Source of the DNA: Nymphaea colorata
Taxonomy: Eukaryota; Streptophyta; Magnoliopsida; Nymphaeales; Nymphaeaceae
Direction: 5' to 3'
DNA: 24,071 nucleotides
NCBI RefSeq assembly: GCF_008831285.2
Contig: NW_022205025.1
Span: 1-24,071, forward strand
The notes below the pieces were generated by a model. That model searched no databases. It was not told where the DNA came from and worked only from the letters and a program-made list of their open reading frames with translations. Positions 1 through 9,462 of this stretch are shown one piece after another. Position numbers and translations under genes: made by a program. Position 1 is the stretch's first letter. Each line of letters starts with the position of its first letter.

Positions 1-397
1 ACCCTGGAATTAAACTCATTGTATATATGGATATTTGAATTATCTTCTATCACTTTTGTCTTCTGTCGTATCCTTCTGAGCCTGATAACCACTTCCTTCA
101 TGTCCATTCTCTCATTTGGAGAGATCCTTGAACATGACAAGCCTATCTCCATGATTGCCACTAGCAGATCATTCATAGCAGCTGATCTTTCAGTTGGAGT
201 AGTGTTACTTTCATTCAAAAGATGGCTGTCAATGACATCTGAAATTGCAACAGGAAATGCTTCAGCCACCCATTGCCTCAAACTAAAATCCCCATCAAAC
301 TGTTCATTCAGTAGGCTTTTTTCCTGTAAACACCTCAAGGATGGAATTCCATAGCTGTAGACGTCAGCTTTGGTGACACCTTTCCAGCCATCCCAAT
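1..397 (-). pseudogene. LRR receptor-like kinase, 3' exon fragment (copy A)
   Basis: Read on the minus strand, this encodes the C-terminal lobe of a Ser/Thr kinase of the LRR-XII (Xa21/EFR-like) type. Visible pieces are TKADVYSYGI (subdomain IX), FDGDFSLRQWVAEAFP, DVIDSHLL, MEIGLSCS and ERMDMKEVV near the C-terminus. It stays open to the window edge, so the true end is outside. Compared with copy B at 9062-10505, it has lost one base in the GTGTCACC stretch and gained one in the CTACTGAATG stretch, so about 20 residues between them are out of frame (GIPSLRCLQEK) before the frame is restored. The splice-acceptor AG seen in copy B is AA here. The upstream exon with the rest of the kinase domain is not found in the following 1.6 kb. 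The family acts as plasma-membrane immune or developmental receptors, but this copy is almost certainly non-functional. Confidence 0.85.
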
Positions 398-1010
398 TTT
401 AATTCAACCATTCAACAATATTAAACATGATTAGCAGCGCAAAATAATTAGATAATGCCAACGCGGGACACAATAGCAGTAATTGGTCCTTAATGGACTT
501 AAGATCAATTGAACCTCCAATCCTGCCTTTCTCATTTTGTATTCTGATACACATCTAAAAGAATACAATCTTATTTTCAAGAACTGAAGTCCAATATAAC
601 TGATGTTCAAGTACCCTTAAAGAAATCAAACATGTATCCATATATATATATAATATATATATATATTATATAATATATATATTATATATTGTAGAGCCTG
701 TGAGGTTGGTTGAGATTCATTAGCTTTTAACTCTCCTGTGACTTATCCCCAGGTTCTCATAAATGTCTCCTAAATTGTGTGAATTACTTAATAGTGTGAA
801 TTGTCAGCCAATCTTAAGCCATTCGGTAGACAGGCACGTGTGACAAGGGATTTTTAATACCGGAAAGGAACAAAAATTACAACTTATGTTAAAGGAAAAG
901 GATCAATTGAAGACTATTGCTCGTTGAGAACATGTCACCAATGCATATTTGTGTACATGTCTTAATGTGTGAACTATCAAATCATGATGATTAGATGGAT
1001 CATGAATGTT
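398..1010. other. Intron remnant and unassigned AT-rich DNA
   Basis: The first 50 or so bases resemble the intron next to kinase copy B (shared pattern AATTCA-CCA-TCAACAA, then ACATGAT), so this begins as decayed intron. Beyond that I see no coding potential on either strand. Confidence 0.5.
640..690. repeat. AT microsatellite (imperfect)
   Basis: An interrupted run of alternating A and T, broken by AA or TT doublets. It has the simple-repeat composition common in plant intergenic DNA. Confidence 0.9.
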
Positions 1011-1107
1011 TGCACATCAACTAATATATTTATTGATATTATATTGCAAATCAGACACACACATCCACACACTTAAGAGTATAATTATCAAACCACATAA
1101 GTCAGGG

Positions 1108-1110
<3 letters not shown>
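1011..1110. repeat. Direct repeat, first copy (100 bp)
   Basis: It starts TGCACATCAACTAATATATT and ends GTCAGGGCCT. It is nearly identical to 1183-1280, at a period of 172 bp. The only differences I see are a few substitutions and a 2-base deletion in the second copy (CACTTAAG becomes CATAAG). The two copies flank an AT microsatellite. Confidence 0.92.

Positions 1111-1154
<44 letters not shown>
1111..1154. repeat. Perfect (AT)22 microsatellite
   Basis: An uninterrupted alternating AT run, followed by a short TTTATTTATT stretch. It lies exactly between the two copies of the 100-bp repeat, and a shorter AT run follows the second copy at the same junction. Confidence 0.95.
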
Positions 1155-1158
<4 letters not shown>

Positions 1159-1182
1159 TATTTATTTATTTATTATATATAT

Positions 1183-1280
1183 TGCACATCAACTAATATA
1201 TTTATTGATATTATATTGCAAATTAGACACACACATCCACACATAAGAGTATAATTACCAAACCACATAAGTCAGGGCCT
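1183..1280. repeat. Direct repeat, second copy (98 bp)
   Basis: Second copy of the unit at 1011-1110. It too ends in GTCAGGGCCT followed by an AT run. Both copies join the microsatellite at the same base, so the microsatellite start was part of the duplicated unit. Confidence 0.92.
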
Positions 1281-2027
1281 ATATATATATATAGAAGCTA
1301 ATATATAAAGCAGACACTTTAATATTTTGCTTCAAAAATATTTTAAATAAAATATAAACATCCTAATGTATTTATAAAAACTATTTTGATATAAAACATG
1401 CTTTGAGTCAAGTTGTTTTTATGAAAAAATTGAATTTTCTATAATCAAAATGTTGATGCAATGATAGCCATTCATTTTTGCTAATTATGACAACACTGTG
1501 CTGACTATCAACTACATCATCTAAATCACTGGACTGGAGTTAGGCCAACTTCATCCACTCCCTTCAAAAGCTGATTTTTGTCACACTACTGTGGCTGGCT
1601 GTGTTGAATATGAATGCCTATTTATTCAAACTAGGTGGCATTTAATTGAGGTGCTAAGGAATGTTATTCAGGTTGTGTAGGGTGGCACAGAACTAAAACC
1701 CTCAAATATTAACTGTCTCCCTATCAGTCCTCACCTCAAGCCGCTAACCCATATGACGGTCATGTTATAAGTTGTGTTTCATAAAATTATGTCCACTCTC
1801 TTGATAAGAATGCGATATCGCTTTCTTATTTGGATACATTAAGTCTCCTGAACGGCCTTCTTATTTCCACGTCAAATGCCATAATTGGTGCAATAGATTA
1901 TATCAACAAGATTTTCTTCCCTTAGCAAACATATTTTCAATATCATGCTCTTTTTGCCAGTTTTGGACTTGACCATTTTTTTAATTTCTCTCTTTTTTTT
2001 ATTGAAATTGATTACATATAATAGAAG
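1281..2027. other. Unassigned AT-rich intergenic DNA
   Basis: I see no recognisable gene, RNA or transposon terminus here. A minus-strand open frame at 1872-2108 overlaps a T-rich stretch (read as lysine codons) and resembles nothing I know. Confidence 0.5.
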
Positions 2028-2030
2028 GGC

Positions 2031-2134
2031 TTGTTGGGCATTATCAGCAGAGCTATTCCCACCGATCAGACGATCGATGTTACCAGAATCAGCTTGAATC
2101 GGCTCCAAGGGGCCGAGACATCATTTCCAATAAA
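2031..2134 (-). pseudogene. Hydrophobic peptide remnant with in-frame stop (copy A)
   Basis: The minus-strand frame reads FIGNDVSAPWSRFKLILV, continues through a hydrophobic run, and meets a TGA at 2066-2068 before SVGIALLIMP. The same frame exists in copy B (7365-7480) with the stop at the same position. The combination of an SRF(K/R) basic turn and a LILVTSIV..VGIALLIM membrane-like stretch faintly recalls the third membrane helix of NRT1/PTR (NPF) transporters (AD-YLGRF-TIL...LLT). That match is from memory and the fragment is short, so the family is a guess. The firmer observation is that the frame is shared between the two copies. Confidence 0.25.
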
Positions 2135-3029
2135 TGCTTCAGTTCTGTGGTCAACTCAGAAACACTATTCCTCGGTCTGCATACATGGAGTCATTGCTGG
2201 GCTCAAGCTCAGAGTCGAGCTGTAAAAGAACAGCAAAAGGTCAATTCGATCGACCAAAATCGTGGGTTGAGCTCGACTCGAGCTGTACAAGATCAGAAAA
2301 AGGTTGACTCAATAGACCAAATAGTGGCTTGAGTTTGGCTTGTTTAAGTTCCTTTACCAAATTTTCCTTCAATTTCATTGTTTTAAATTTGAAAATTAAA
2401 AAAAGAAGCTAAATTAAAGAAAATAGAGTCAAATTCACGTAACTCGAATTCGACTCCTTTATAAACTTGAGTTATCAAATCGAGTGTAACTGAACAAGCT
2501 CAAATCGAGCTTGAGTAAGCTTGACTAATTGTACAGCCCTATCTAGTCCCAAAGAATTTGGGCACTACTCAACTACTTCGGGCTCACGAAGTCAAAGGGT
2601 TTGTGTGAACTCACAAACAGAAGTGAAACAATGAACAAGTTACGTTCCAGCTTTTCCTGTTTCAAAAGAATATTTCTTTAAGTCGGCAACTGTGAGATAG
2701 GAAGGTGTATATCCTCGTGGTTTTATGTTAATATAAACAGTGAAGAAGCTTATTTTTTCAAATAAGTTGATGGGAACATTTGAAAATTTGTCTAAAGATA
2801 TGGGGATGAGAAGAAATACAGGATATTTTACTGTTGATTAAGAATAAACTTCTGCTAGTTACTAAATAGCTTACGTATAATTATTAAAATGAAAAGATTA
2901 AAAGTCATTTCCATATAAACAAATTAATTAACTCATTAATTTACATTACCGGCCACTGTGACAACATTAAATAACATACATACGTGGTTAACCATGTCCC
3001 GACCAGTTATGCCCTTTTATTAATACATG

Positions 3030-3305
3030 AATTCAGTAGTGGAGCTATCGTGGGGCTGGCATGGGCGCCTGCCCATGCCAGCCCAAGAAAGCTCCATGTG
3101 AAAAGGAGCTTCACGCCTGTGTTACCCATGCCAGAAATGGATCGGGTCGGGCTCCACAGTCATCAGGGATCCAGCTCCAGAAAAATTAAAGCAGTCGCAA
3201 TTTTTTTCCTGTCCATAATCCGATTTGGCCCAAATTCACCAGAAAGGGAAAGGCCGAAGGGGTGAAGCCGCGAAGTGGTGAAGGGAAAGGGCCAAGGGCC
3301 GAAGG
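3030..3305. mobile_element. GC-rich insertion in block A, probable MITE-like element
   Basis: This segment is absent from block B, which has about 48 unrelated bp at the same place (8303-8350). It begins CAGTAGTGGAGC, similar to two other termini in this window: CAGGGGCGGAGC on the minus strand from 7363, and CAGTGGTGGAGTC at 15752. It includes a perfect hairpin and a purine-rich tail with repeated GAAGGG/CCGAAGGG motifs (3243-3306). The open frame at 2984-3265 crosses the insertion edge and is not a gene. I see no matching inverted terminus at the right end, so its class is unproven. Confidence 0.45.
3053..3084. repeat. Perfect 14-bp inverted repeat (hairpin)
   Basis: GGGCTGGCATGGGC (3053-3066), loop GCCT, then the exact complement GCCCATGCCAGCCC (3071-3084). 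It is strongly GC-rich within AT-rich surroundings and sits about 20 bases inside the left end of the block A insertion. Confidence 0.95.
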
Positions 3306-3811
3306 GTGAGAAAACATAGTCGAGCGTAAAGTTGGTTTAAAGGGTACTAACTATATATATATATATATTAGTTTACATGGAACAACTGTGTGGTTTTTAT
3401 AATAACAAAAGTTATGTGTATTTTTGTGAGTTGCCAGATACTTCCTGGTGGCACTGGGAATTCTCCATTCTGGATCTCGGACTCCATTTGGTTGGATTTC
3501 CACCCAAGTCCCATTGTTGACCTGACCATCATCATGAAGCATCAGTAATTTGGTTTTGCGAATCTACTTTGATTTGGTATGTAAATAGATTTAATAAGTT
3601 CAATTACCACTTGACCTGATTTTGGATCCATTTTTGGTGCAGAAATTTGGAGCAAAAGCTCTTTCATAAGTTGAATGAGACTGGGAGTCCAATGTTCCAG
3701 TGGGATCCAACAAGGATGTGAAATGATACATATGCATATGTTTGTCGAATCTGAACTTGTTTTTAAATTAGGATAGGAGATGAAGACCCAACCGATTTGT
3801 TTTCATAGCAG

Positions 3812-4530
3812 CTAGTGGAATGCTAATTCCCACCTCATTAGACATATAAGGTGAAGACAACCGGACACACAATGTTGGATGTGTCTGTAATAGAGTGCTG
3901 TCATAGGATATATTTGGTGTAGTGGACTCTGTTTCTCCTTTTCCTGCCTCGACCCTATCCTCATTACTCTGGAATCATGTTCCTCATCATCATGTGGAAG
4001 CATCATCAATCGCCTTCCCTTTCTAACCAACTCTTCTCCCACTTTCTCTTCTTGACAAACCTGGTGGTGAGTCGTTCACCATAACCTCACTCTCCAAACC
4101 ACTCATTTCTTTGCTACTTTTCATTCCATCCAAACAACAAGAATCCTGAAAATTATTTTTTAATGGAGGAGAAAGAATCAAAACTGATGAGGACTCACGG
4201 TTCTCCCCTTCGATTCTTTTTGTTATGAATTGATTCTCTATCTCTACTCCGTAATTGCTGGTCTCCTGTAAATCAATCTCTGCATTCCAATCTTTCTGGG
4301 TATAACGTTCCTTTCAACTTCCATCTGCTTATGGAGAAACCAAAACTTGTTATCCCCCAATTCTGGTTCTGCTTTTGATCTGGATCTCTCCTTTATTAAC
4401 TCCTCACTTTTTCCCAAATTCTTTTTCTTATTCCCTCCCTGCCAATCCTTAGCTCTCCTGACATAACGATAATCTTCAATTCCTTCCACCCATCTTTCTT
4501 TGCTACACCCTCTTGAGAAGAAACCACCAA
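3812..4530 (-). pseudogene. Possible 3' continuation of the DUF4283 retroelement protein
   Basis: Downstream of the DUF4283/zinc-knuckle pseudogene on the same strand lie two charged open frames (4244-4489 and 3812-4042), rich in K, E and R (for example KKKNLGKSEELIKERSRSK). That composition suits the linker and tail that follow the zinc knuckle in such proteins, but I recognise no domain in it. The left part falls inside block A homology, so any real boundary lies near 3862. No reverse transcriptase follows at lower coordinates. Confidence 0.3.
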
Positions 4531-4559
4531 TTGATCAACTCTACACCGACTTGTCATTT

Positions 4560-5340
4560 GAGTATATATTCATTTTGCAATGGGAGAAAAATTTAATGTT
4601 ACTCACATAGTTGATTTCTTGAAGAACAATTCCTCCCTCTTCTAGTTCCAATCCAACCTCAGATTTTGGATTGAAATCCAATGCTACCTGCACACAGATT
4701 CTGCAAGCCCAATTCTTGGCATCGATTGAGTATGGATGTCATCTTCCTCCGGTTCTCTCTATAGCGCTCTGGCAGTAGCTTGGAAAGTGCATCGATTCCA
4801 TAAAAATACTGGCAAATTAGGAACCCTAATCCACATTGGCACTCCCATTTCTCCTCAATCAATAAGGACCATCTTGGATCACATCTGCTGGCAACCATCA
4901 CTCTTCCACCCAATTTCCATTCTCCCCTTCTAAAAACTACCCTGAGTTCATCCTCACTATGAACCCTTACATGAAAAGCATCCCTCATAAGAAAGAGAGC
5001 TTAGGGTTTGCAGCTGCTTTCCATGGACTTATCAGATCATTAGCAATGTAAGCATAAACAATGCACTTCTTCTATAAGTCTCCAATGACACAGTGAATCA
5101 CAGTCCAACGAAAGGGCTGCTTCATCTTTTCCAAAACCTTTGAAGCGATCTTGCTTATTGGTGTTCCATTTATCATCTGAATTGAGAGTTGCTCAAAATC
5201 CACTTCTGAATCTTGATGATGAGAACCACAGATTTACCAGGGAGAGATCGATTGTCAGAAACCCGAGAAGGTCCGCCCCTTTCGAACACCCTTCCTCCCT
5301 CCATTCCACTTCCAAAATTCTTGTCCATCGATTACCAAAT
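4560..5340 (-). pseudogene. DUF4283 / zinc-knuckle protein (LINE ORF1-like), degenerate
   Basis: The minus strand carries a DUF4283-type domain in 4988-4740: FHVRVHSEDELRVVF, GEWKLGGRVMVASRCDPRWS, then YGIDALSKLL. After a frameshift between about 4800 and 4740, another frame reads ACRICVQVALDF, LELEEGGIVLQEI and FFSHCK near 4577. This fits the strand that follows DUF4283 and the first CxxC-like part of a CCHC_4 knuckle. Upstream, 5330-5000 gives GGPSRVSDNRSLPGKSVV and KIASKVLEKMKQPFRW, with stop codons between them, as expected for a decayed N-terminal part. Proteins of this kind are common in plant LINE-type retrotransposons and their derivatives and probably bind nucleic acid. Several stops and at least one frameshift make it a pseudogene. 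The assignment rests on motif patterns recalled from memory. Confidence 0.6.
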
Positions 5341-6394
5341 ATCATAAGTTGTCAAAGTTCAGACCTTCTTTTAGTTGGATCATTTTTTCTGCATTTATGA
5401 TAATTTAGTCACTCAACTACTAGATATCTAATGCTCGCAAGCTACAAAATCTGCTTATGCATATGCATCAACTTTCCTTTTCCTAGCTTGCAGGCTACAT
5501 TCCCGTCTTTTTTTCTTGTTCTATCGATGCATATAAATGTCTGTCTACATGTTCATGTTCATGTGTGCAACCCACTGAATGAGGTTTTTGGTTGTACAAA
5601 TTGTATCTTACATTTTTGGTGGATTTATGCTGTTTTTTAACACTTAAATGAAAAAAGTGATTGGCCTAAGCACTGTGATGTTTGGCGAGCTTTAGTTTGA
5701 TTAATTATTCTAACTTTACTATTGTTTTTTATATATGTAGAATGACAATGTCAGCTATGTTTATTTTGAGTGTCAGAGGTGTCAACGTCCAATGCTACAA
5801 AGATGGGTCATCAATGCACAAGTTGGAGTACAACATGGGTAATAGTACTTTTAAGGCACTGAAAACAGACCTTGTAGTCTAGGGGGACAAGAAACTGGGT
5901 AGGAGCTTCTCCTTTCGTCCTGATGGTCAATGAACTTTTGATGAGCTTTCTACTTGGTAAAGGCATTTGCGAATGAATTGGCTGGCAAAATGACTGAGAA
6001 TACTGTTTTTCTACGTTGTTAATGTCAGATAGAGCTGCTTCCTCTCCCGCAGCAGTGAGAACCAAGCCAGGTTCTTGGTCGAACCAGGTAAAATTCAAGG
6101 TTCCATTATAAGCCGAATTGCCTAAAGGCCTAGTTTATTATCCTCTAGTGTTTAATAGAAAGTTTCAACTAGCATAGTAACACATTGCAAGCACATAAAT
6201 ACCCTCATAAAAGTTAAAAAATCTTTATACCTCACATAGTATCCAAGTACACTTTGTTTAAAAACGAGAATCTTAAAATTGTAAAGTTTGCATGAACCCT
6301 AAGAACCCAGCAAACTTGCACTCGTCACCCTATTTGTTAATGTTCTTTAAATATTAATTAGACTCATCTTAAAGATGCTTCAAGTCACTTTTAC
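5341..6394. other. Unassigned intergenic DNA
   Basis: Short open frames occur on both strands (5431-5640, 5682-5882, and 5811-6098 minus). None shows a recognisable domain, repeat or membrane pattern. I see no transposon terminus. Confidence 0.5.
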
Positions 6395-6670
6395 CCTATT
6401 CACACTGAAGGCAATAACAGCGAGATATGGGTCACATATTTGCAATGCTTCCACGATGCTATAATATGAAGTAGCTTCCTCAAACTTCCTATTGGTAGCA
6501 GAAAATAATTTTATAGATATGGCCATCGGCATGTTTATGGGATTGGCTTCATGCATTTTTGCATGCTTGAGAAGACCAAAGAAACAGTACTTCCCCTGAT
6601 ATAATGCTAAGCTTCCTTTAACATTGGTGGCTCAGTTACTAGGAAATAGAATGAAAATTTTCTACATTTA
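6395..6670 (-). mobile_element. Ty1/copia reverse-transcriptase fragment, copy 1
   Basis: The minus strand encodes the end of a copia RT domain: NVKGSLALYQGKY, FGLLKHAKMHEANPINMPMA, IKLFSATNRKFEEA, then YYSIVEALQICDP and AVIAFSVNRV. This matches the family pattern (GGL-L-Q-KYI-DLL, KMH-A-P--TPM, YRS-VGALQYL--TRPDIAFSVN). LQYL and TRPD have degenerated here, and a stop follows soon after NRV. No LTR, integrase or RNase H of this element is nearby, so it is an orphan fragment. Its upstream part is shared with copy 2 at 6925-7080. Confidence 0.8.
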
Positions 6671-6846
6671 TTTCGCCCTTAAAGGGAGAGAGGACTTCTA
6701 TTTAACTAGAAGGGTCATTTTGGTCACTTTTAGTCCATAATACATCATCATTTGTTAGGGGCAATTGCAAATAATATGCTACAATGACACAATGCTCATA
6801 TCATATAATTCCCATCCTCCTCATTCAAGGGTTTTCTGTTGATAAA
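6537..6846. repeat. Tandem duplication, unit 1 (copia fragment plus flank)
   Basis: It aligns with 6925-7239 at an offset of about 388-392 bases. Anchors are ATGGG-TTGGCTT at the left, CCTTTAACATTGG in the middle, and CATCCTCCTCATTCAAGGGT at the right. The unit contains RT coding sequence and about 200 bp of flank that I cannot translate into copia protein. Confidence 0.85.
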
Positions 6847-6924
6847 ATTTGACTTCACTCTAAAACTTACCAGAATTATACATTTTTGTGCATTCGCCTT
6901 GTTGTGCATTATTTTTGTACGGCT

Positions 6925-7080
6925 ATGGGTTTGGCTTTATGCATTTTCGCACACTTGAAAAGATCAAAGATATAATTTTTTTAGTATAACACCAAGCCTC
7001 CTTTAACATTGGGTGGCTTCAATTCCTGGGAAATAAAGTGAATTTTTTCCAAGTTCCACTTTTACCCCTTATGGGATAGG
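6925..7080 (-). mobile_element. Ty1/copia reverse-transcriptase fragment, copy 2
   Basis: The minus strand reads KVELGKNSLYF, PGIEAT, NVKGGLVLY, then a stop, KNYIFDLFKCAKMHKAKPI. This is the copia DLG--YFLGIE--...KYI-DLL--TKM-EAKP region. A one-base change after PGIEAT shifts the frame. It keeps more of the upstream RT sequence than copy 1 but ends after KPI. It is the second unit of the tandem duplication. Confidence 0.75.
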
Positions 7081-7239
7081 GGTCTTCTATTTAGTTAGCA
7101 TGGTTTTTGTGGTCATTTCTAGTCCATAGCACACGGTCTCTTGCTAGAGGCCATTACATTTAACATTCTTCAATAATGCAATGACGCTCATAGCTGACAA
7201 TTCTCATCCTCCTCATTCAAGGGTTTTTTTTAGATAAAA
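6925..7239. repeat. Tandem duplication, unit 2
   Basis: Second copy of 6537-6846, with numerous substitutions. The right edge is shared (CATCCTCCTCATTCAAGGGT followed by a T run and GATAAAA). Confidence 0.85.
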
Positions 7240-7363
7240 ATTACATATAAATTTTAGAAAATTTTATTTATTTTATATAAAAAAAATTTATATTTCAGCT
7301 CGTATTAAAATTTAGAAACTTTAATCTGCCTCCCTTCATGGAAAATTTGTAGCTCCGCCCCTG
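7240..7363 (-). mobile_element. Terminus of a probable MITE-like element
   Basis: On the minus strand from 7363 the sequence begins CAGGGGCGGAGCT and continues into AT-rich DNA. This start resembles those at 3034 and 15752. It lies directly against the left edge of block B. The other end is not identified. Confidence 0.35.
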
Positions 7364-7364
7364 G

Positions 7365-7480
7365 TGGAATGGCTTATTGGACATTATCAATAGAGCAATT
7401 CCCACCAATCAGATGATAGATGTTATTAGAATCAGCCTGAATCGGCTCCAATGGGCCGACACATCCCTTCCAATAAATGC
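7365..7480 (-). pseudogene. Hydrophobic peptide remnant with in-frame stop (copy B)
   Basis: The minus frame reads AFIGRDVSAHWSRFRLILIT, has a TGA at 7409-7411, then LVGIALLIMSNKPF. It is equivalent to 2031-2134, with the stop codon at the same place. Several differences between the copies are conservative (K/R, V/I), which hints that the frame was once coding. The family is uncertain; an NPF-transporter membrane segment is one guess. Confidence 0.25.
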
Positions 7481-8886
7481 TCTGCACACAAGGAGTCATT
7501 GCTGGGATCGAGCTCGAGTCGAGCTTTACAAGATCAGCAAAAGGTCAACTATAGAACAAAATAGAGAAATGGGCTTGACTTGAGCTGTACATGATGTGCA
7601 AAAGGTTGACTCAATAGACCAAATCGGGGCTTAATTTGGGCTTGTTCAAGTTCCTTTACCAACTTTAATTAAAAAAAGAAGATAAGATAAATTAAAGAAA
7701 ATAGAGTCAAATTCATGTAACTTGAACTCGACTCATTTATAAGCTTGTGTTATCAAATCGAGCATAATTGAACAAGCTCGAGCCGAACTTGAGTTGGCTT
7801 GACTAATTGTACAGCCCTATCTAGTTCCAAAGAATTTCAGCACTACTCAACTATTTGGGGTCACGAAGTTAAGGGTTTGTGTCTGCTCAAAAAGAGAAGG
7901 AAACCATGAGCAAGTTATGTTCCAGCTTTTCCTGTTTCAAAAGAATATTTCTTTTACTCGGCAACTGTGAGATGGCAAAGTGTATATACTTGTGTTTTTA
8001 TGTTAGTATAAACAGTGAACGCACTTATTTTTTCAAATAAATTGATAGGAAAATTTGAAAGTTTATCTAAAGATATGGGGATAAGAAGAAATAGAAAATG
8101 TTCGCACTGTTGTTTAAGAGTAAACTTCTGCTAGTTACTAAGTAGGTTACGTATAATTATTAAGATGAAAAGACTAAAAGTAGTTTCCATATAAACAAAT
8201 TGACAGCTCATTAATTTCCATTATCAGCCACCATGACGACACCAAATAACATACATATGTGGTTCACTATATCCCAACTAGTTATGCCCTTTTATTAATG
8301 CTTAAAAGATTAAAATTGATGTTGCTTTACTTAATTATAGAATTATTAGGTAAGAAAACATAGTTGATCGTATATGTTTATTTAAAGGGTACTAAGTTTA
8401 TATATATTTTAGTTTATCATGGTACAACTGTGTGGTTTTTATAATAATGAAAGGTAGGTGTATTTTTGTGAGTTGTCAGATGCTTCCTGGTGGTACTAGG
8501 AATTCAACATTCTGGATCTCGGACTTGGTCTGGTTGGACATCAACCCAACCCTTTGTTGACCTTACCAACGTCAAGAATCATCATCAATTTTGTCTTGCG
8601 AATCCACTTTGATTAGGTATCTAAGTGGATTTACTATGTTCAACTACCACATGACCTGATTTTAGAACCATTTTTGTTGCAGAAATTTGGAGCAAACAGG
8701 TTTAGATTGGTCATGCGCTTTCATAAGTGAATGAGAACGGGAGTCCAATGTTCTAGTGGGATCCAATAAGGATGTGAATTGATACATATACATATGAATG
8801 TCGAATCTGAATTGGTTTCTAAATTAGGATTGGATATAAAGACCAACCGACCTTATATGACGTATAAGATTGAAGAAAAATGGAAC
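7365..8886. repeat. Duplicated block, copy B
   Basis: Counterpart of 2028-3862, in the same orientation and with the same order of anchors, but without the GC-rich insertion. It lies immediately upstream (in + coordinates) of kinase pseudogene B. Kinase A at 1-397 precedes block A, so the original duplicated unit may have been block plus kinase. Its internal GAGCT(T/G)TACA units (about 7522-7640) match the roughly 62-bp units of copy A. Confidence 0.88.
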
Positions 8887-9061
8887 CGCATTAGCCAATA
8901 AATGTCATATATGTTACCAAGTGGAAAAACTTTTACTGTTTTACTTGCATTTTGCTAAAAGAAAGTTTTTCTATCTGGGTGTTGGGAAACACAACAATAA
9001 GTCAGAAGCAAAAGCAGATCCCTTGTTTTCCAAATAAATGTAAAGGATTGGTTTATTTTTG
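8887..9061. other. Spacer between block B and kinase pseudogene B
   Basis: AT-rich DNA with no recognised feature. It would hold the kinase gene's 3' flank, and I see no clear polyadenylation pattern. Confidence 0.4.
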
Positions 9062-9182
9062 TCATTCTTCCAAAGGGGAAGCCTTCCGACGTATCGTTTA
9101 AGGCCTGGCGACCACCTCCTTCATGTCCATTTTCTCAGTCAGTGATTTCCTTGAACACGACAACCCTGTCTCCATGATCAAG

Positions 9183-9300
9183 ACAAAAAGCTCATTTCGA
9201 ACAGTTTCACTGTTATTTTGCTTCAGAAGATGGCCTTTGGCAACATAATCTGAAATCATTTCACAGTTATTTTGCTTCAGAAGATGACCATCGATGACAT
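9183..9300 (-). repeat. In-frame 54-bp tandem duplication in kinase copy B
   Basis: The pattern GHLLKQNN appears twice, 18 residues apart. In DNA, AGTTATTTTGCTTCAGAAGA recurs (in near-identical form) at an offset of 54 bases. Kinase copy A has only one unit (DVIDSHLLNESN), so the duplication arose after the copies separated. It keeps the reading frame. Confidence 0.88.
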
Positions 9301-9462
9301 CTGAATTTGCAAGCGGAAACGGTTCAGCCACCCACTGCCTCAAAGTAAAGTCCCCATTAAAATGTTCATCGGTAGGCTTTCTTCTGGTAAACACCTCAAG
9401 CAGAAGAATCCCATAGCTGTAGATGTCTGCTTTGGTTGACACCTTTCCAGCCATCCCGAATT

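Larger units (their letters stand above)
2028..3862. repeat. Duplicated block, copy A
   Basis: This block aligns along its length with 7365-8886. Shared anchors in order include CATTATCA near 2040, TACAGCCCTATCTAGT near 2532, CCAGCTTTTCCTGTTTCAAA near 2648, CCCTTTTATTAAT near 3011, and ACAACTGTGTGGTTTTTATA near 3383. The last is GGGATCCAA-AAGGATGTGAA near 3704. The copies differ by many substitutions and small indels, so the duplication is old. Copy A alone contains an extra segment at about 3030-3305. Internally, 2217-2341 holds two diverged units of about 62 bp, each starting GAGCTGTA. Homology stops near 3862, where DUF4283-related sequence begins. Confidence 0.88.

Noticed and set aside
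1006-1254. 82-residue plus-strand frame
   Set aside because: It runs through the AT microsatellite (YIYIYI) and the 100-bp repeat, so it is an artefact of simple sequence.
2984-3265. 93-residue plus-strand frame
   Set aside because: It crosses from block A into the GC-rich insertion and has no family resemblance.
5140-5400. 86-residue plus-strand frame
   Set aside because: Antisense to the N-terminal part of the DUF4283 remnant.
5811-6098. 95-residue minus-strand frame
   Set aside because: No domain or homology pattern recognised; adjacent to, but not in line with, the copia fragment.
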